Origin: Chromatiales bacterium
GTDB lineage: Bacteria; Pseudomonadota; Gammaproteobacteria; SpSt-1174
Assembly (NCBI GenBank): GCA_014762505.1
Contig: JABURS010000038.1
Coordinates: 1 to 64,000 of the forward strand
DNA: 64,000 bases
Direction: 5' to 3'
The translations under genes were made by a program, and so were the position numbers. This document shows positions 30,151 through 38,768 of this stretch, piece by piece; positions within the stretch are counted from its first letter, which is position 1; each line of letters starts with the position of its first letter. The notes below the pieces were generated by a model. That model had not been told where the DNA came from and made no database searches. It saw nothing but the letters and a program-made list of their open reading frames with translations.

Positions 30151-30462
30151 TTAGAGCTCGTCCTCGATACGCATCAGCTGGTCGGCGATGCGGGTGGCGT
30201 CGATCTGGTACTCGCCGTTGGCGATGGCGGCGCGCAGGGCCTCCACGCGGTTGTTGTCGACCACCGGCTGCTTGCGGACCTCGGCCTCGAGCTCGCGCAG
30301 CTGCTGGGCGGTCTGGGTCAGGGTGACGCGGTCACCGGCGGCGGGCTGGCGGGTCTCGCCCTCGGCCTTGCCGGGCGCCTGGCCTGCCGGTCCCTGGGTG
30401 CGGTTGCCGTCGCCGATTCTCGGCGGCTGGCTATTGTTCAAGTCATTGATTTTAATGGACAT
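30151..30462 (-). CDS. flgM: Anti-sigma28 factor FlgM
   Basis: FlgM holds sigma28 (FliA) inactive until the hook is finished, when it is exported. The 103-residue product has a disordered N-terminus (MSIKINDLNNSQPPRIGDGN) and a C-terminal sigma-binding region with DRVTLTQTAQQLRELE and RVEALRAAIANGEYQIDATRIADQLMRIE. A strong sigma28-type promoter lies 42 bases upstream, giving the usual negative feedback loop. Confidence 0.95.
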   Translation of the reverse strand: MSIKINDLNNSQPPRIGDGNRTQGPAGQAPGKAEGETRQPAAGDRVTLTQTAQQLRELEAEVRKQPVVDNNRVEALRAAIANGEYQIDATRIADQLMRIEDEL

Positions 30463-30503
30463 GGTATTCGGCCTCCTCGATTACGCGGTCCTCACAGGGC
30501 AGT

Positions 30504-30530
30504 GTATCGGCCGCGCCGGTGAAATCTTTA
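30504..30530 (-). promoter_or_regulatory. Sigma28 promoter of flgM-flgN-flgZ
   Basis: Read on the minus strand this is TAAAGATT-N11-GCCGATAC, a near-perfect FliA (sigma28) promoter. It lies between flgA and flgM, so flgMNZ can be expressed late without flgA. Confidence 0.88.
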
Positions 30531-30574
30531 GTAAAAATGTGTCCCGTCTTCGTCGGTCGGTACATGCTGTCGCC

Positions 30575-31411
30575 TCAAGGGTTCATCCGCACCGTGCCGT
30601 CGGCACTCACCACGCCTTCCACCACCCGCTCGGAACGCAGGTTACGCACCCGGATGCGCTCGCCGGCGGCGCCGTCCGACAGGGCCTTGCCGCTGGCACG
30701 GATCTCCACCCCCCCGCCGCCGGCCACCAGTGTGACCACCTGGCCGCGGCGGATCAGGTTGGGGGCCTGTACGGAACCGCGATCGATCACATGGCCGGTG
30801 GCCAGGGGGCGGCGTACGTCCATGCCCAGCACCTCGTCCAGCGAGGTGAGAAAGCCGCCGGGCAGGCGCGTGATGTCGCGTTCCTCCAGGCGCACGTCCG
30901 CCTGGCCGAGTGATTCGCCGCGGGCCAATGGCCGGGCGGCCACGGCCACGTCCGCGTAGATGCGGGCCGTGACCTGGGCGAAGAGGTTCCAGGGCGTGCT
31001 GCCGGTGCAGCGGACGCCGATGGTGCTGGTGCCGCCGATGCGCCCGCCGGCCGGCAGATAGGCCTCCAGCGGCACATCGCAGGCCGCCAGGCGCAGGCGC
31101 GGGTCCAGCGGGATGGATTCGATCTCGTAGCGGTAGCCCTGTTGTTCCAGATAGGCCGCCGCGTGGTCGCGGGCCGCCTCGCGAATGCTGGCGTGGTCCT
31201 GCAGGGCCGAGGCCGGCAGTGGTGCGGCCGGCATCAGCAGGGCGAGCAGGGCCAGGGCACCGGCCAGGCGACGGGAACTTGACGCTTTCCTCCGTACCCG
31301 GTCATCGCGCGCGGCGACCGTCGCGGAAATCTTGACGCCTGTCTGCCGCCGGCGATGATTTTCCGCACAGGCGTGCAAGCTCGCGGATTTTCTGGAGGTT
31401 TTCTGCATCAT
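30575..31411 (-). CDS. flgA: Flagellar P-ring assembly chaperone FlgA
   Basis: FlgA is the periplasmic chaperone that helps FlgI assemble into the P-ring. The 278-residue product has a C-terminal SAF-type domain (VAVAARPLARGESLGQADVRLEERD, DRGSVQAPNLIRRGQVVTLVAGGGGVEIRASGKALSDGA). The signal sequence (LAGALALLALLMPAAPLPASA) lies unusually far in, after about 45 polar residues. No ATG, GTG or TTG closer to the signal was found, so the long n-region is either real or the true start is non-canonical. Two adjacent ATG codons, 31411 and 31408, are equal candidates. It is divergent from cheV. Confidence 0.92.
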   Translation of the reverse strand: MMQKTSRKSASLHACAENHRRRQTGVKISATVAARDDRVRRKASSSRRLAGALALLALLMPAAPLPASALQDHASIREAARDHAAAYLEQQGYRYEIESIPLDPRLRLAACDVPLEAYLPAGGRIGGTSTIGVRCTGSTPWNLFAQVTARIYADVAVAARPLARGESLGQADVRLEERDITRLPGGFLTSLDEVLGMDVRRPLATGHVIDRGSVQAPNLIRRGQVVTLVAGGGGVEIRASGKALSDGAAGERIRVRNLRSERVVEGVVSADGTVRMNP

Positions 31412-31509
31412 CAGGCGACGCTGTCGTGAATTCCGTGTATAAAATGACTGTTCATGGATCGAATCCCCCGTACTGGTTTTGCATCTGGACTTGCAAGTTG
31501 CGTGCCGAT

Positions 31510-31536
31510 TCAAGCTTGTGTGGTGGCAGCCGATAC
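31510..31536 (+). promoter_or_regulatory. Sigma28-type promoter of cheV-cheR
   Basis: TCAAGCTT-N11-GCCGATAC matches the FliA consensus (TAAAGTTT-N11-GCCGATAA) well at the -10 box and at six of eight -35 positions. It lies 40 bases before the cheV start. Confidence 0.72.
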
Positions 31537-31576
31537 AGGGCAACACAGAACAACCAAACGATCCAGGAGCGATGAC

Positions 31577-32509
31577 ATGGCAGGCGTACTCGATGGCGTG
31601 AACCAGCGTACCCAGCTGGTGGGCCAGAACCGGATGGAGCTGTTGCTCTTCAGGCTGGGCGGCCGGCAGCGCTTCGGCATCAACGTATTCAAGGTGCGCG
31701 AGGTCATTCCCTGTCCTGCATTGACCCGGCATCCGAATGCCAGCGCGGTGGTGCGCGGCATGGCCAACATCCGCGGGCAGACGCTGCCGGTGATCGATCT
31801 TGCCCAGGCCCTGCGCATGCGGCCGATCGAGAATCCCCGCGAGCACTTCGTCATTCTCACCGAGTTCAACCGCAGCGTGCAGGGCTTCCTCGTGGATGGT
31901 GTGGACCGCATCGTCAACATGAACTGGGAAGAGATCAAGCCGCCGCCCAAGGGCATGGAGCACAAGGGCTACATGACGGCCGTCACCCGCGTGGACGATG
32001 AGCTGGTGGAGATCGTCGACGTGGAGAAGGTGGTGGCCGAGGTCATCGGCATGAAGATGGAGGTCTCCGACTCCGTGCGCGAGCAGGTGCGCCACGGCGG
32101 GCGCGCCAGGCGCCGCGTGCTGGTGGCGGATGATTCCACGGTGGCGATCAACCAGGTTCGGCGCGCGCTCGAACAGGTGGAGATCGAATGCGTGCTGGTG
32201 CGCAACGGGCGCGAGGCCCTGGAGCAGCTGCGACGCTGGGCAGAGGCCGGGGACGTGCGCGACGAGATCGACATGCTGGTGTCCGATATCGAGATGCCGG
32301 AGATGGACGGCTACACGCTGACCACGGAGATCCGGCGCGACCCGAAGCTCAAGGACCTGCCGGTGATGTTGCATTCCTCGCTCAGCGGCGTGTTCAATAC
32401 CTCCATGGTGGAAAAGGTGGGGGCCAACTACTGGCTGTCCAAGTTCAAGGCCGACGAGATGGCGCAGACCGTCCTGGACCACGTCCAGGCGGAAGAGGCG
32501 GCCGAGTGA
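31577..32509 (+). CDS. cheV: Chemotaxis coupling protein CheV (CheW-receiver)
   Basis: CheV combines a CheW-like coupling domain with a receiver domain and tunes receptor-kinase signalling. The 310-residue product has a CheW domain (ELLLFRLGGRQRFGINVFKVREVI, IRGQTLPVIDLAQAL) and a C-terminal receiver with phospho-acceptor D237 in LVSDIEMPEMDGY. CAGGAG lies seven bases before the ATG at 31577; the frame extends upstream without support. cheR follows after 87 bases, the layout of Pseudomonas PA3349-PA3348. Confidence 0.95.
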   Translation: MAGVLDGVNQRTQLVGQNRMELLLFRLGGRQRFGINVFKVREVIPCPALTRHPNASAVVRGMANIRGQTLPVIDLAQALRMRPIENPREHFVILTEFNRSVQGFLVDGVDRIVNMNWEEIKPPPKGMEHKGYMTAVTRVDDELVEIVDVEKVVAEVIGMKMEVSDSVREQVRHGGRARRRVLVADDSTVAINQVRRALEQVEIECVLVRNGREALEQLRRWAEAGDVRDEIDMLVSDIEMPEMDGYTLTTEIRRDPKLKDLPVMLHSSLSGVFNTSMVEKVGANYWLSKFKADEMAQTVLDHVQAEEAAE

Positions 32510-32596
32510 GTCGTCCGGTTTCAATCCACGCATGAATTTCCCGGTGTTGTCAGTCGGGGAAGCCGTCCGGTGTCCGTTCCCATGCCAGGAGTTGCC

Positions 32597-33433
32597 GTGG
32601 TAGCCGACAGAACGCTGTCGCCAGAAGAGTACAGGATCTTCCAGGAATTCCTGCAGAAGACCTGCGGCATCGTGCTTGGTGAAAACAAGCACTACCTCGT
32701 CACCAGTCGGCTGATCGGCCTGCTGGAGGAGTTCGGCGTGAGTTCGGTGAGCGAGCTGCTGGCGCAGCTGCGTACCGGCCGTGCCTCCGCCCTGCAGGAC
32801 CGGGTGATCGAGGCCATGACCACCAACGAGACTTTCTGGTTTCGTGACGGCTTCCCCTTCGAGATCTACCGGAACCAGCTCCTGCCCGAGCTGGCGGCGA
32901 AGAACGGTTCCAGCGTGAAGATCTGGTGCGCGGCCTGTTCCACCGGTCAGGAGCCGTATTCTCTGAGCATCGCCACCCAGGAATACCTGCAGGCCCAGCC
33001 CGGTCGTCTCAAGGCCCCGGTGCAGATCGTCGGCACCGACATCTCGCCAGCGGTGCTGCGCGAGGCGGCCACCGCTCGTTACGATGTCCTCTCCATCGCG
33101 CGCGGGCTGTCGCCGGAGCGCAAGCAGCGTTACTTCACCGCCACCCCCGAAGGCCGGTTCGAGGTGCGTCCCGAGATCCGCCAGCGGGTGAGCTTCCGCG
33201 CACTCAACCTGCTGCAGAGCTATTCCGCCATGGGGAAGTTCGACATCATCTTCTGCCGCAACGTGCTCATCTACTTCTCAGTCGACCTCAAGCGCGACAT
33301 CGTCGAACGCCTGGGGCAATGTCTCAATCCCGGCGGCATCCTCTTCCTCGGCGCCTCCGAGTCCATGGCCGGCCTGTCCTCCTCCTTCGAGATGGTGCGC
33401 TGCAATCCAGGCGTGATGTACCGGAAAAAATAG
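32597..33433 (+). CDS. cheR: Chemotaxis protein methyltransferase CheR
   Basis: CheR adds methyl groups from SAM to glutamates of chemoreceptors during adaptation. The 278-residue product has the N-terminal helical domain (FQEFLQKTCGIVLGENKHYLV, MTTNETFWFRD) and the SAM-binding domain (IWCAACSTGQEPYSLS, IVGTDISPAVL, FCRNVLIYFS). GTG at 32597 is chosen because AGGAG lies five bases upstream and the length then matches Pseudomonas CheR; an ATG at 32582 and a GTG at 32570 are alternatives. Confidence 0.95.
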   Translation: MVADRTLSPEEYRIFQEFLQKTCGIVLGENKHYLVTSRLIGLLEEFGVSSVSELLAQLRTGRASALQDRVIEAMTTNETFWFRDGFPFEIYRNQLLPELAAKNGSSVKIWCAACSTGQEPYSLSIATQEYLQAQPGRLKAPVQIVGTDISPAVLREAATARYDVLSIARGLSPERKQRYFTATPEGRFEVRPEIRQRVSFRALNLLQSYSAMGKFDIIFCRNVLIYFSVDLKRDIVERLGQCLNPGGILFLGASESMAGLSSSFEMVRCNPGVMYRKK

Positions 33434-33507
33434 TCGCAAGCCGCAAGTTCAACAAAATGGCGGGCAACGTCCGCCACAAACGACTTGCGACTTGTAACTT
33501 GCGACTC
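33434..33507. repeat. Inverted ACTTGCGAC iterons after cheR
   Basis: TCGCAAGCCGCAAGTT (33433-33448) faces CGACTTGCGACTTG and AACTTGCGACTCG (33480-33507). They can form a hairpin after cheR. Related direct iterons occur near 49455-49487 and 61375-61402, each upstream of another motility-related gene. Confidence 0.6.
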
Positions 33508-33513
33508 GCTCCC

Positions 33514-33540
33514 TAAAGTTTTTCCCATCACGGCCGCTAG
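33514..33540 (+). promoter_or_regulatory. Sigma28-like promoter upstream of flgB
   Basis: TAAAGTTT-N11-GCCGCTAG has a perfect -35 box, the right spacer and six of eight -10 bases. It lies about 170 bases before flgB and upstream of the stronger sigma54-type site. Confidence 0.5.
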
Positions 33541-33648
33541 TTTGTCTGACACCTGCCTTGCCGCCAGGCGGCGGATTTTTGCCGCTTTGCTTGCCGCCCA
33601 CATGGCGGACTCTGTCTAACCCCCTGTTTTTTCTCGCATGTCATCCTC

Positions 33649-33664
33649 TGGCACGGCTCTTGCT
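33649..33664 (+). promoter_or_regulatory. Sigma54 promoter of the flgB operon
   Basis: TGGCAC-N5-TTGCT is an exact sigma54 (RpoN) consensus, with GG at -24 and GC at -12. It lies 46 bases before the flgB start, so the leader is about 35 bases. Activation by FleR, as in Pseudomonas, is inferred. Confidence 0.93.
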
Positions 33665-33709
33665 GCTGCCCAGTCGAGCCCGACGTTTCCGGTCGGAGGA
33701 GAGAACGAC

Positions 33710-34105
33710 ATGCGACTGAGCATCGACAACCATTTCGGTATCCACGACGACGCACTCAAGCTGCGTTCGCAGCGCATGGAACTGATGGCATCGAACCTCG
33801 CCAACGCCGACACCCCCGGTTACAAGGCCCGCGACATCGATTTTCGCGCTGCACTGAGCGAGGCACAGGCGTCGCAGGGTGTGAACCTGCGTACCACGCA
33901 TGCCTTGCACATGCCGGTGGCCGATGGCGTGCTCGGGGCCGAGGTCAAGTACCGCGTGCCCACGCAGCCCTCCCTGGACGGCAACACCGTCGACCCGCAG
34001 CTCGAGAATGCCGCCTTTGCCGAGAACGCCGCGCGTTACGAGGCGACCATGAGCTTCCTCAACAGCAAGATCAACGGCCTGCGCAGCGTACTGCGGGGAG
34101 AGTAA
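33710..34105 (+). CDS. flgB: Flagellar basal-body rod protein FlgB
   Basis: FlgB forms the proximal part of the rod in the periplasm. The 131-residue product has the family motif ELMASNLANADTPGYKARDIDF at about 25-46 and the helical C-terminus YEATMSFLNSKINGLRSVL. GGAGGAGAG lies just before the ATG at 33710; the longer frame upstream overlaps the sigma54 promoter and is rejected. It is the first gene of a continuous flgBCDEFGHIJKL unit. Confidence 0.97.
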   Translation: MRLSIDNHFGIHDDALKLRSQRMELMASNLANADTPGYKARDIDFRAALSEAQASQGVNLRTTHALHMPVADGVLGAEVKYRVPTQPSLDGNTVDPQLENAAFAENAARYEATMSFLNSKINGLRSVLRGE

Positions 34106-34108
34106 TCC

Positions 34109-34525
34109 ATGGCATCGTTTTCCATCTTCGATATCTCCGGCTCGGCCATGAGCGCCCAGTCGGTGCGCCTCAACACGGTGGCCAGCAACATGGCCAACGT
34201 CGATGTGGTCAGCCCCACGCCCGAGGGCGCCTACAGGGCCAAGCAGCCGGTATTCCAGGCCGTGCTCGACAGCATGGGTCAGAACACGGGCAAGGTACCG
34301 GTACGCGTCACCGGGATTCGCGAGAGTCAGGCCGAGCCCATGCAGGAATACGCGCCCAGTCATCCGCAGGCGAATGCCGAGGGCTACATCTATCGCTCCA
34401 ACGTGAACGTGGTGGAGCAGATGGCCGACATGATGTCCGCCTCGCGCAATTACCAGACCAACGTGGACGTGCTCAATACCGTGAAGCGGTTGATGCTGAG
34501 CACCCTGCGTCTCGGCCAGCAGTAA
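34109..34525 (+). CDS. flgC: Flagellar basal-body rod protein FlgC
   Basis: FlgC is a rod subunit next to FlgB. The 138-residue product begins with the typical IFDISGSAMSAQSVRLNTVASNMANVDVVSP and ends with SNVNVVEQMADMMSASRNYQTNVDVLNTVKRLML. It starts three bases after the flgB stop, so translation is probably coupled. Confidence 0.97.
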   Translation: MASFSIFDISGSAMSAQSVRLNTVASNMANVDVVSPTPEGAYRAKQPVFQAVLDSMGQNTGKVPVRVTGIRESQAEPMQEYAPSHPQANAEGYIYRSNVNVVEQMADMMSASRNYQTNVDVLNTVKRLMLSTLRLGQQ

Positions 34526-34534
34526 GGAGTCCTC

Positions 34535-35206
34535 ATGACCAGCATCGACAACAGCCAGCTCTACACCGAACTCGGTTATGCCAACCGCTTGGACGGCGGC
34601 AAGAAGGATCGCCTGGGACAGGAGGATTTTCTCAACCTCATGACCGTGCAGCTCGCCAACCAGGACCCCTTCAAGCCGATGGAAAGCGGTGACTTCCTCG
34701 GCCAGCTCGCCCAGTTCGGCACCGTGTCCGGGATCGAGGACCTGCAGAAGTCCTTCAGCTCGCTGTCGGGTTCGCTGGCCTCCAACCAGGCGCTGCAGGC
34801 GGCCTCGCTGCTGGATCGCGAGGTGCTGGTGCCGGTGCAGTCGGCGCCGACGAATGCCGATGGCACGATCAGCGGTGCGGTGGACGTGCCCTATCCGGCC
34901 ACCGACGTGGTGGTCGGCATCTACGACCAGGCGGGCCAGGAAGTTCGCCGCATGACGCTGGGTCCGCAGGGTGCCGGCTTTGCCGAATTCACCTGGGATG
35001 GTCGCAACAACCGGGGCGAGGTGATGCCTGCCGGTGAATACACGCTGCGCGCCGAGGTGAACTCGGCCGGCAAGACCGAGGCCTCTGATGTGATGGTGGC
35101 CGCGCGGGTGGAGAGTGTGTTGATGGATAGCCGGGCCGGCGGACTGTCGCTGGACGTCACCGGACTGGGTAATGTCGCTTTCGCCGATGTGCGAAAGATC
35201 GGTTAA
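34535..35206 (+). CDS. flgD: Flagellar hook assembly scaffold FlgD
   Basis: FlgD caps the growing hook and directs addition of FlgE. The 223-residue product has the export and cap region QEDFLNLMTVQLANQDPFKPMESGDFLGQLAQFGTVSGI, then the FlgD Tudor/FnIII-like C-terminal part (YDQAGQEVRRMTLGPQGAGFAEFTWDGRNNRGEVMPAGEYTLR). AAGGAG precedes the ATG. It lies nine bases after flgC. Confidence 0.96.
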   Translation: MTSIDNSQLYTELGYANRLDGGKKDRLGQEDFLNLMTVQLANQDPFKPMESGDFLGQLAQFGTVSGIEDLQKSFSSLSGSLASNQALQAASLLDREVLVPVQSAPTNADGTISGAVDVPYPATDVVVGIYDQAGQEVRRMTLGPQGAGFAEFTWDGRNNRGEVMPAGEYTLRAEVNSAGKTEASDVMVAARVESVLMDSRAGGLSLDVTGLGNVAFADVRKIG

Positions 35207-35223
35207 TCGCGGAGGGTTGAGAT

Positions 35224-36477
35224 ATGCCGTTTCAAATCGCACTGAGTGGCCTGAGCGCCGCATCCTCTGACCTCAAGGTCACGGGCAACAACATCGCCAA
35301 CGCCAGCACCGTCGGCTTCAAGGAGTCGCGTGCCGAGTTCGCCGATGTCTTCGCCGTCTCCTTCGGCGGTATCAGCAACACGGCCATCGGCGGTGGCACG
35401 CGCCTGGCGGCCGTCACCCAGCAGTTCACGCAGGGTAACGTCGACCCCACCGGCAACGGCCTGGACATCGCTGTCAACGGCCAGGGCTTCTTCGTCTACA
35501 ACAACAACGGCGTGAACAACTACAGCCGCAACGGCGCCCTGCAGGTGGACCGTTCCGGCTACCTGGTGGATGCGCAGAACCGTCGCCTGCAGGTGTACGA
35601 GGCGCTGGACCCGTCGGGCAGCGTGTTCAATACCGGTACGCTGAGCGATCTGCAGCTTTCCACCAATGCCGGCCAGCCGGCGGCGAGCACGGCCATTAAT
35701 GCCACGCTGAACCTGCAGGCGGACGATGCCGCCACGGGTGCGGCCGGGGCCGATATCGATCCCGCCGACCCGAACACCTTCAACTACTCCACCTCGGTGA
35801 CGGTGTACGACTCGCTGGGCATCTCGCATACCGTCAACATGTACTTCCAGAAGACGGCCGCCAACACCTGGGACGTGCGTGCCCAGCTCAACTCGCCGGG
35901 TGGTGTGACGACCGATCTGCCGATCGGTGGTAACCAGGAAAGTGCGGTGACCTTCAATGCCGATGGCAGCATCAATACCGGCGGCCTGATCGATTTCGAT
36001 GCAGTTAACCTGGCCGGTATCACCGGCGCCGATCCGCTGGATCTCGAACTGGATCTCGGCAACAGCACCCAGTATGGCGCGGGCTACAACGTCAGCGCGC
36101 TGGTGCAGGACGGCTACACCACCGGCCGCCTGAGCAGCATCGATATCGATGAAGAGGGCGTGGTCTTCGCGCGCTTCACCAATGGCCAGGCCGAGGCCCT
36201 GGGCAAGGTGGCGCTGGCCAACTTCTCCAACCCGCAGGGACTGCAGCAGCTGGGTGACAATTCCTGGGGCGAGACCTTCGCCGCCGGTGCACCGCAGCTC
36301 GGCGAGGCCGGCTCGGCCAGTTTCGGTCTGATCCAGTCGGGTGGCCTGGAGACCTCCAACGTCGACATCGCCCAGCAGCTGGTCAAGCTCATCACCGCGC
36401 AGCGCAACTACCAGGCGAACGCGCAGGTGATCAGCACGGCCGATACGGTCACGCAGACCATCATCAACATCCGCTAG
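35224..36477 (+). CDS. flgE: Flagellar hook protein FlgE
   Basis: FlgE builds the hook that joins rod and filament. The 417-residue product has the conserved ends of the axial family: SGLSAASSDLKVTGNNIANASTVGFKESRAEFADVF at the N-terminus and SNVDIAQQLVKLITAQRNYQANAQVISTADTVTQTIINI at the C-terminus, with the hook-specific D1/D2 region between. The length is typical. CGGAGG lies before the ATG. Confidence 0.97.
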   Translation: MPFQIALSGLSAASSDLKVTGNNIANASTVGFKESRAEFADVFAVSFGGISNTAIGGGTRLAAVTQQFTQGNVDPTGNGLDIAVNGQGFFVYNNNGVNNYSRNGALQVDRSGYLVDAQNRRLQVYEALDPSGSVFNTGTLSDLQLSTNAGQPAASTAINATLNLQADDAATGAAGADIDPADPNTFNYSTSVTVYDSLGISHTVNMYFQKTAANTWDVRAQLNSPGGVTTDLPIGGNQESAVTFNADGSINTGGLIDFDAVNLAGITGADPLDLELDLGNSTQYGAGYNVSALVQDGYTTGRLSSIDIDEEGVVFARFTNGQAEALGKVALANFSNPQGLQQLGDNSWGETFAAGAPQLGEAGSASFGLIQSGGLETSNVDIAQQLVKLITAQRNYQANAQVISTADTVTQTIINIR

Positions 36478-36495
36478 GTCACGAGGTAGCCCACC

Positions 36496-37236
36496 ATGGA
36501 TCGCATGCTCTATGTCGCGATGTCCGGCGCTCGGGAGACGATGCTGGCGCAGGGCGTCAACGCGCATAACCTCGCCAACATCAGCACCACGGGTTTTCGC
36601 AAGGACCTGGAGAGCTTCATGTCCCTGCAGGTGCGCGGTCCGGTGTTCGAGAGTCGCGCCTACGCGCTGGAGCAGGGGCAGGGCGTGGACTTCACGCCCG
36701 GACCGATCCAGCAGACGGGGCGCGATCTCGATGTGGCCATTCAGGGTGACGGCTTCATCGCCGTGCAGGCCCCGGATGGCACCGAGGCCTACACCCGTGC
36801 CGGCGACCTGCGCGTGAGCAGCGCCGGCATCCTCACCAACGGAGCCGGCCATCCGGTGCTGGGCGAGGGCGGTCCGATCGCCATTCCCGAGTACGAGACG
36901 CTTACCATCGGCGCCGATGGCACGATCAGCGTACGCGGTCTCGGTCAGCCCAGCAATGCGCTGGCGGTGGTGGATCGCATCAAGCTGGTGAATCCGCCGC
37001 TGGAAGAACTGCAAAAGGGTGAAGACGGCCTGCTGCGCATGGCCGATGGTCAGCCCTTCCCGCCGGATGCCCAGGTGCAGCTGGTGGGTGGTGCGATCGA
37101 GGGCAGCAACGTGAACGGCGTGGACGCGATGGTGGACATGATCCAGCTCGCCCGCCAGTACGAGCTGCAGGTGAAGATGATGAAGACGGCCGAACAGATC
37201 GACGAGTCGGCCTCGCAACTGATCCGCTTCGGCTAG
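36496..37236 (+). CDS. flgF: Flagellar basal-body rod protein FlgF
   Basis: FlgF is a proximal rod protein of the same axial family as FlgE and FlgG. The 246-residue product has [38 protein letters not shown] at the start and [33 protein letters not shown] at the end. It lies 18 bases after flgE with no promoter motif between, unlike Pseudomonas where flgF starts its own operon. Confidence 0.96.
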   Translation: MDRMLYVAMSGARETMLAQGVNAHNLANISTTGFRKDLESFMSLQVRGPVFESRAYALEQGQGVDFTPGPIQQTGRDLDVAIQGDGFIAVQAPDGTEAYTRAGDLRVSSAGILTNGAGHPVLGEGGPIAIPEYETLTIGADGTISVRGLGQPSNALAVVDRIKLVNPPLEELQKGEDGLLRMADGQPFPPDAQVQLVGGAIEGSNVNGVDAMVDMIQLARQYELQVKMMKTAEQIDESASQLIRFG

Positions 37237-37259
37237 GACGAGGCAGGGGAGATAACGAC

Positions 37260-38045
37260 ATGAATCCTTCGATGTGGGTAGCCAAGACCGGTCTTGATGC
37301 GCAGCAGACGCGCATGAACACCATCTCCAACAACCTGGCCAACGTGAATACCACCGGCTTCAAGCGCGACCGCGCGGTATTCCAGGACCTGATCTACCAG
37401 AACATCCGCCAGGTCGGCGCGCAGAACACGCAGGACACCCAGCTGCCCACCGGGCTTGCGCTGGGCACCGGCGTGCGCACCGTCGCCACCGAGAAGCTGC
37501 ATACCCAGGGCAACCTCACCCAGACCGGCAACTCGCTGGACCTGGCCATCTCCGGGCGCGGTTTCTTCCAGATCCTGATGCCCGACGGCAACATCGCCTA
37601 CACGCGCGATGGTTCCTTCCAGCTGAATGCCGATGGCCAGATGGTCACCTCCAACGGCTACCAGCTGGAGCCGGCCATCAACGTGCCGCAGGGTGCGCAG
37701 ACCATCACCATCGGCGAGGACGGCATCGTCACCGTGCAGATCGCCGGCGACAACGCGCCGGCCCAGATCGGCCAGGTGCAGATCAGCGACTTCATCAACC
37801 CCTCCGGCCTGCAGCCCATCGGCAACAACCTGTTCCTGGAAACCGCTGCCAGTGGCGCCCCGCAGACCGGCAACCCCAACATAAACGGTCTGGGTGCGGT
37901 GAATCAGGGCATGCTGGAGACCTCGAACGTGAACGTGGTGGAAGAACTGGTGAACATGATCGAGACGCAGCGCGCCTACGAGATGAATTCCAAGGCCATC
38001 TCCACCGCCGACCAGATGCTGCAGTTCATCAACCAGACCATCTAG
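37260..38045 (+). CDS. flgG: Flagellar distal rod protein FlgG
   Basis: FlgG forms the distal rod crossing the periplasm. The 261-residue length is the family standard. Typical segments are [60 protein letters not shown] and [47 protein letters not shown] precedes the ATG. Confidence 0.98.
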   Translation: MNPSMWVAKTGLDAQQTRMNTISNNLANVNTTGFKRDRAVFQDLIYQNIRQVGAQNTQDTQLPTGLALGTGVRTVATEKLHTQGNLTQTGNSLDLAISGRGFFQILMPDGNIAYTRDGSFQLNADGQMVTSNGYQLEPAINVPQGAQTITIGEDGIVTVQIAGDNAPAQIGQVQISDFINPSGLQPIGNNLFLETAASGAPQTGNPNINGLGAVNQGMLETSNVNVVEELVNMIETQRAYEMNSKAISTADQMLQFINQTI

Positions 38046-38080
38046 GCCTGACCATCCAGGCATGCACTGAGGCCATAACG

Positions 38081-38755
38081 ATGAAACCCTTCGCCCTACT
38101 CCTGCTGCCCCTGGCCCTGCTGGCCAGCGGCTGCTCCACCATGAACGCGCGCATGGACGAGCCCAAGCTGTCGCGTCCGCAGGTGGCCGAACAGCCGGCG
38201 CCGGAGGCGAACGGTTCCATCTATCAGGCCCGGCAGTCCATGTTCCTCTACGAGGATGCGCGCGCCCGCAACGTGGGCGACATCCTCACCGTGGTGCTGG
38301 TGGAACGCACCCAGGCAAGCAAGTCGGCCAGCACCTCCACCTCCAAGGATTCCTCGGTGGGCATGGCCGCGCCGAGCATCTTCGGCGAGCCGATCACGCG
38401 CAATGGCCGGGCCATCCTCAGCGCCGACATCGAGGGCTCGCGCAGCTTCGACGGCGAGGGCGGCAGCAGCCAGCGCAACCAGCTCGACGGCGCCATCACC
38501 GTGGTCGTGGTGGACGTGCTGCCCAACGGCAACCTGGTCGTCGAAGGCGAGAAGTGGATCGGCATCAACCAGGGCGAGGAACAGATCAAGGTCACGGGCG
38601 TGGTGCGTCCGCAGGACATCCAGAACGACAACAGCGTGATCTCCACCAAGCTCGGCAATGCCAACATCGCCTATCGCGGCAAGGGCGCACTCGCCGATGC
38701 CAACGCGCAGGGCTGGCTGTCGCGCTTCTTCAACAGCCCCATCTGGCCCTTCTGA
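38081..38755 (+). CDS. flgH: Flagellar L-ring protein FlgH
   Basis: FlgH forms the outer-membrane L-ring. The 224-residue product has a lipoprotein signal with lipobox LLASGC, so the mature protein starts at a lipid-modified cysteine near residue 18. Family segments are [56 protein letters not shown] and [22 protein letters not shown]. It precedes flgI by 13 bases. Confidence 0.97.
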   Translation: MKPFALLLLPLALLASGCSTMNARMDEPKLSRPQVAEQPAPEANGSIYQARQSMFLYEDARARNVGDILTVVLVERTQASKSASTSTSKDSSVGMAAPSIFGEPITRNGRAILSADIEGSRSFDGEGGSSQRNQLDGAITVVVVDVLPNGNLVVEGEKWIGINQGEEQIKVTGVVRPQDIQNDNSVISTKLGNANIAYRGKGALADANAQGWLSRFFNSPIWPF

Positions 38756-38768
38756 GGCGGAACCCGAC

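Noticed and set aside
31412-32692. Upstream extension of the flgA frame across cheV
   Set aside because: The extension is antisense to cheV and the intergenic region; FlgA similarity begins only after 31411.
35203-37218. 671-codon open frame on the minus strand across flgE and flgF
   Set aside because: It is antisense to two well-conserved flagellar genes and has no family features; long antisense frames are common in high-GC DNA.
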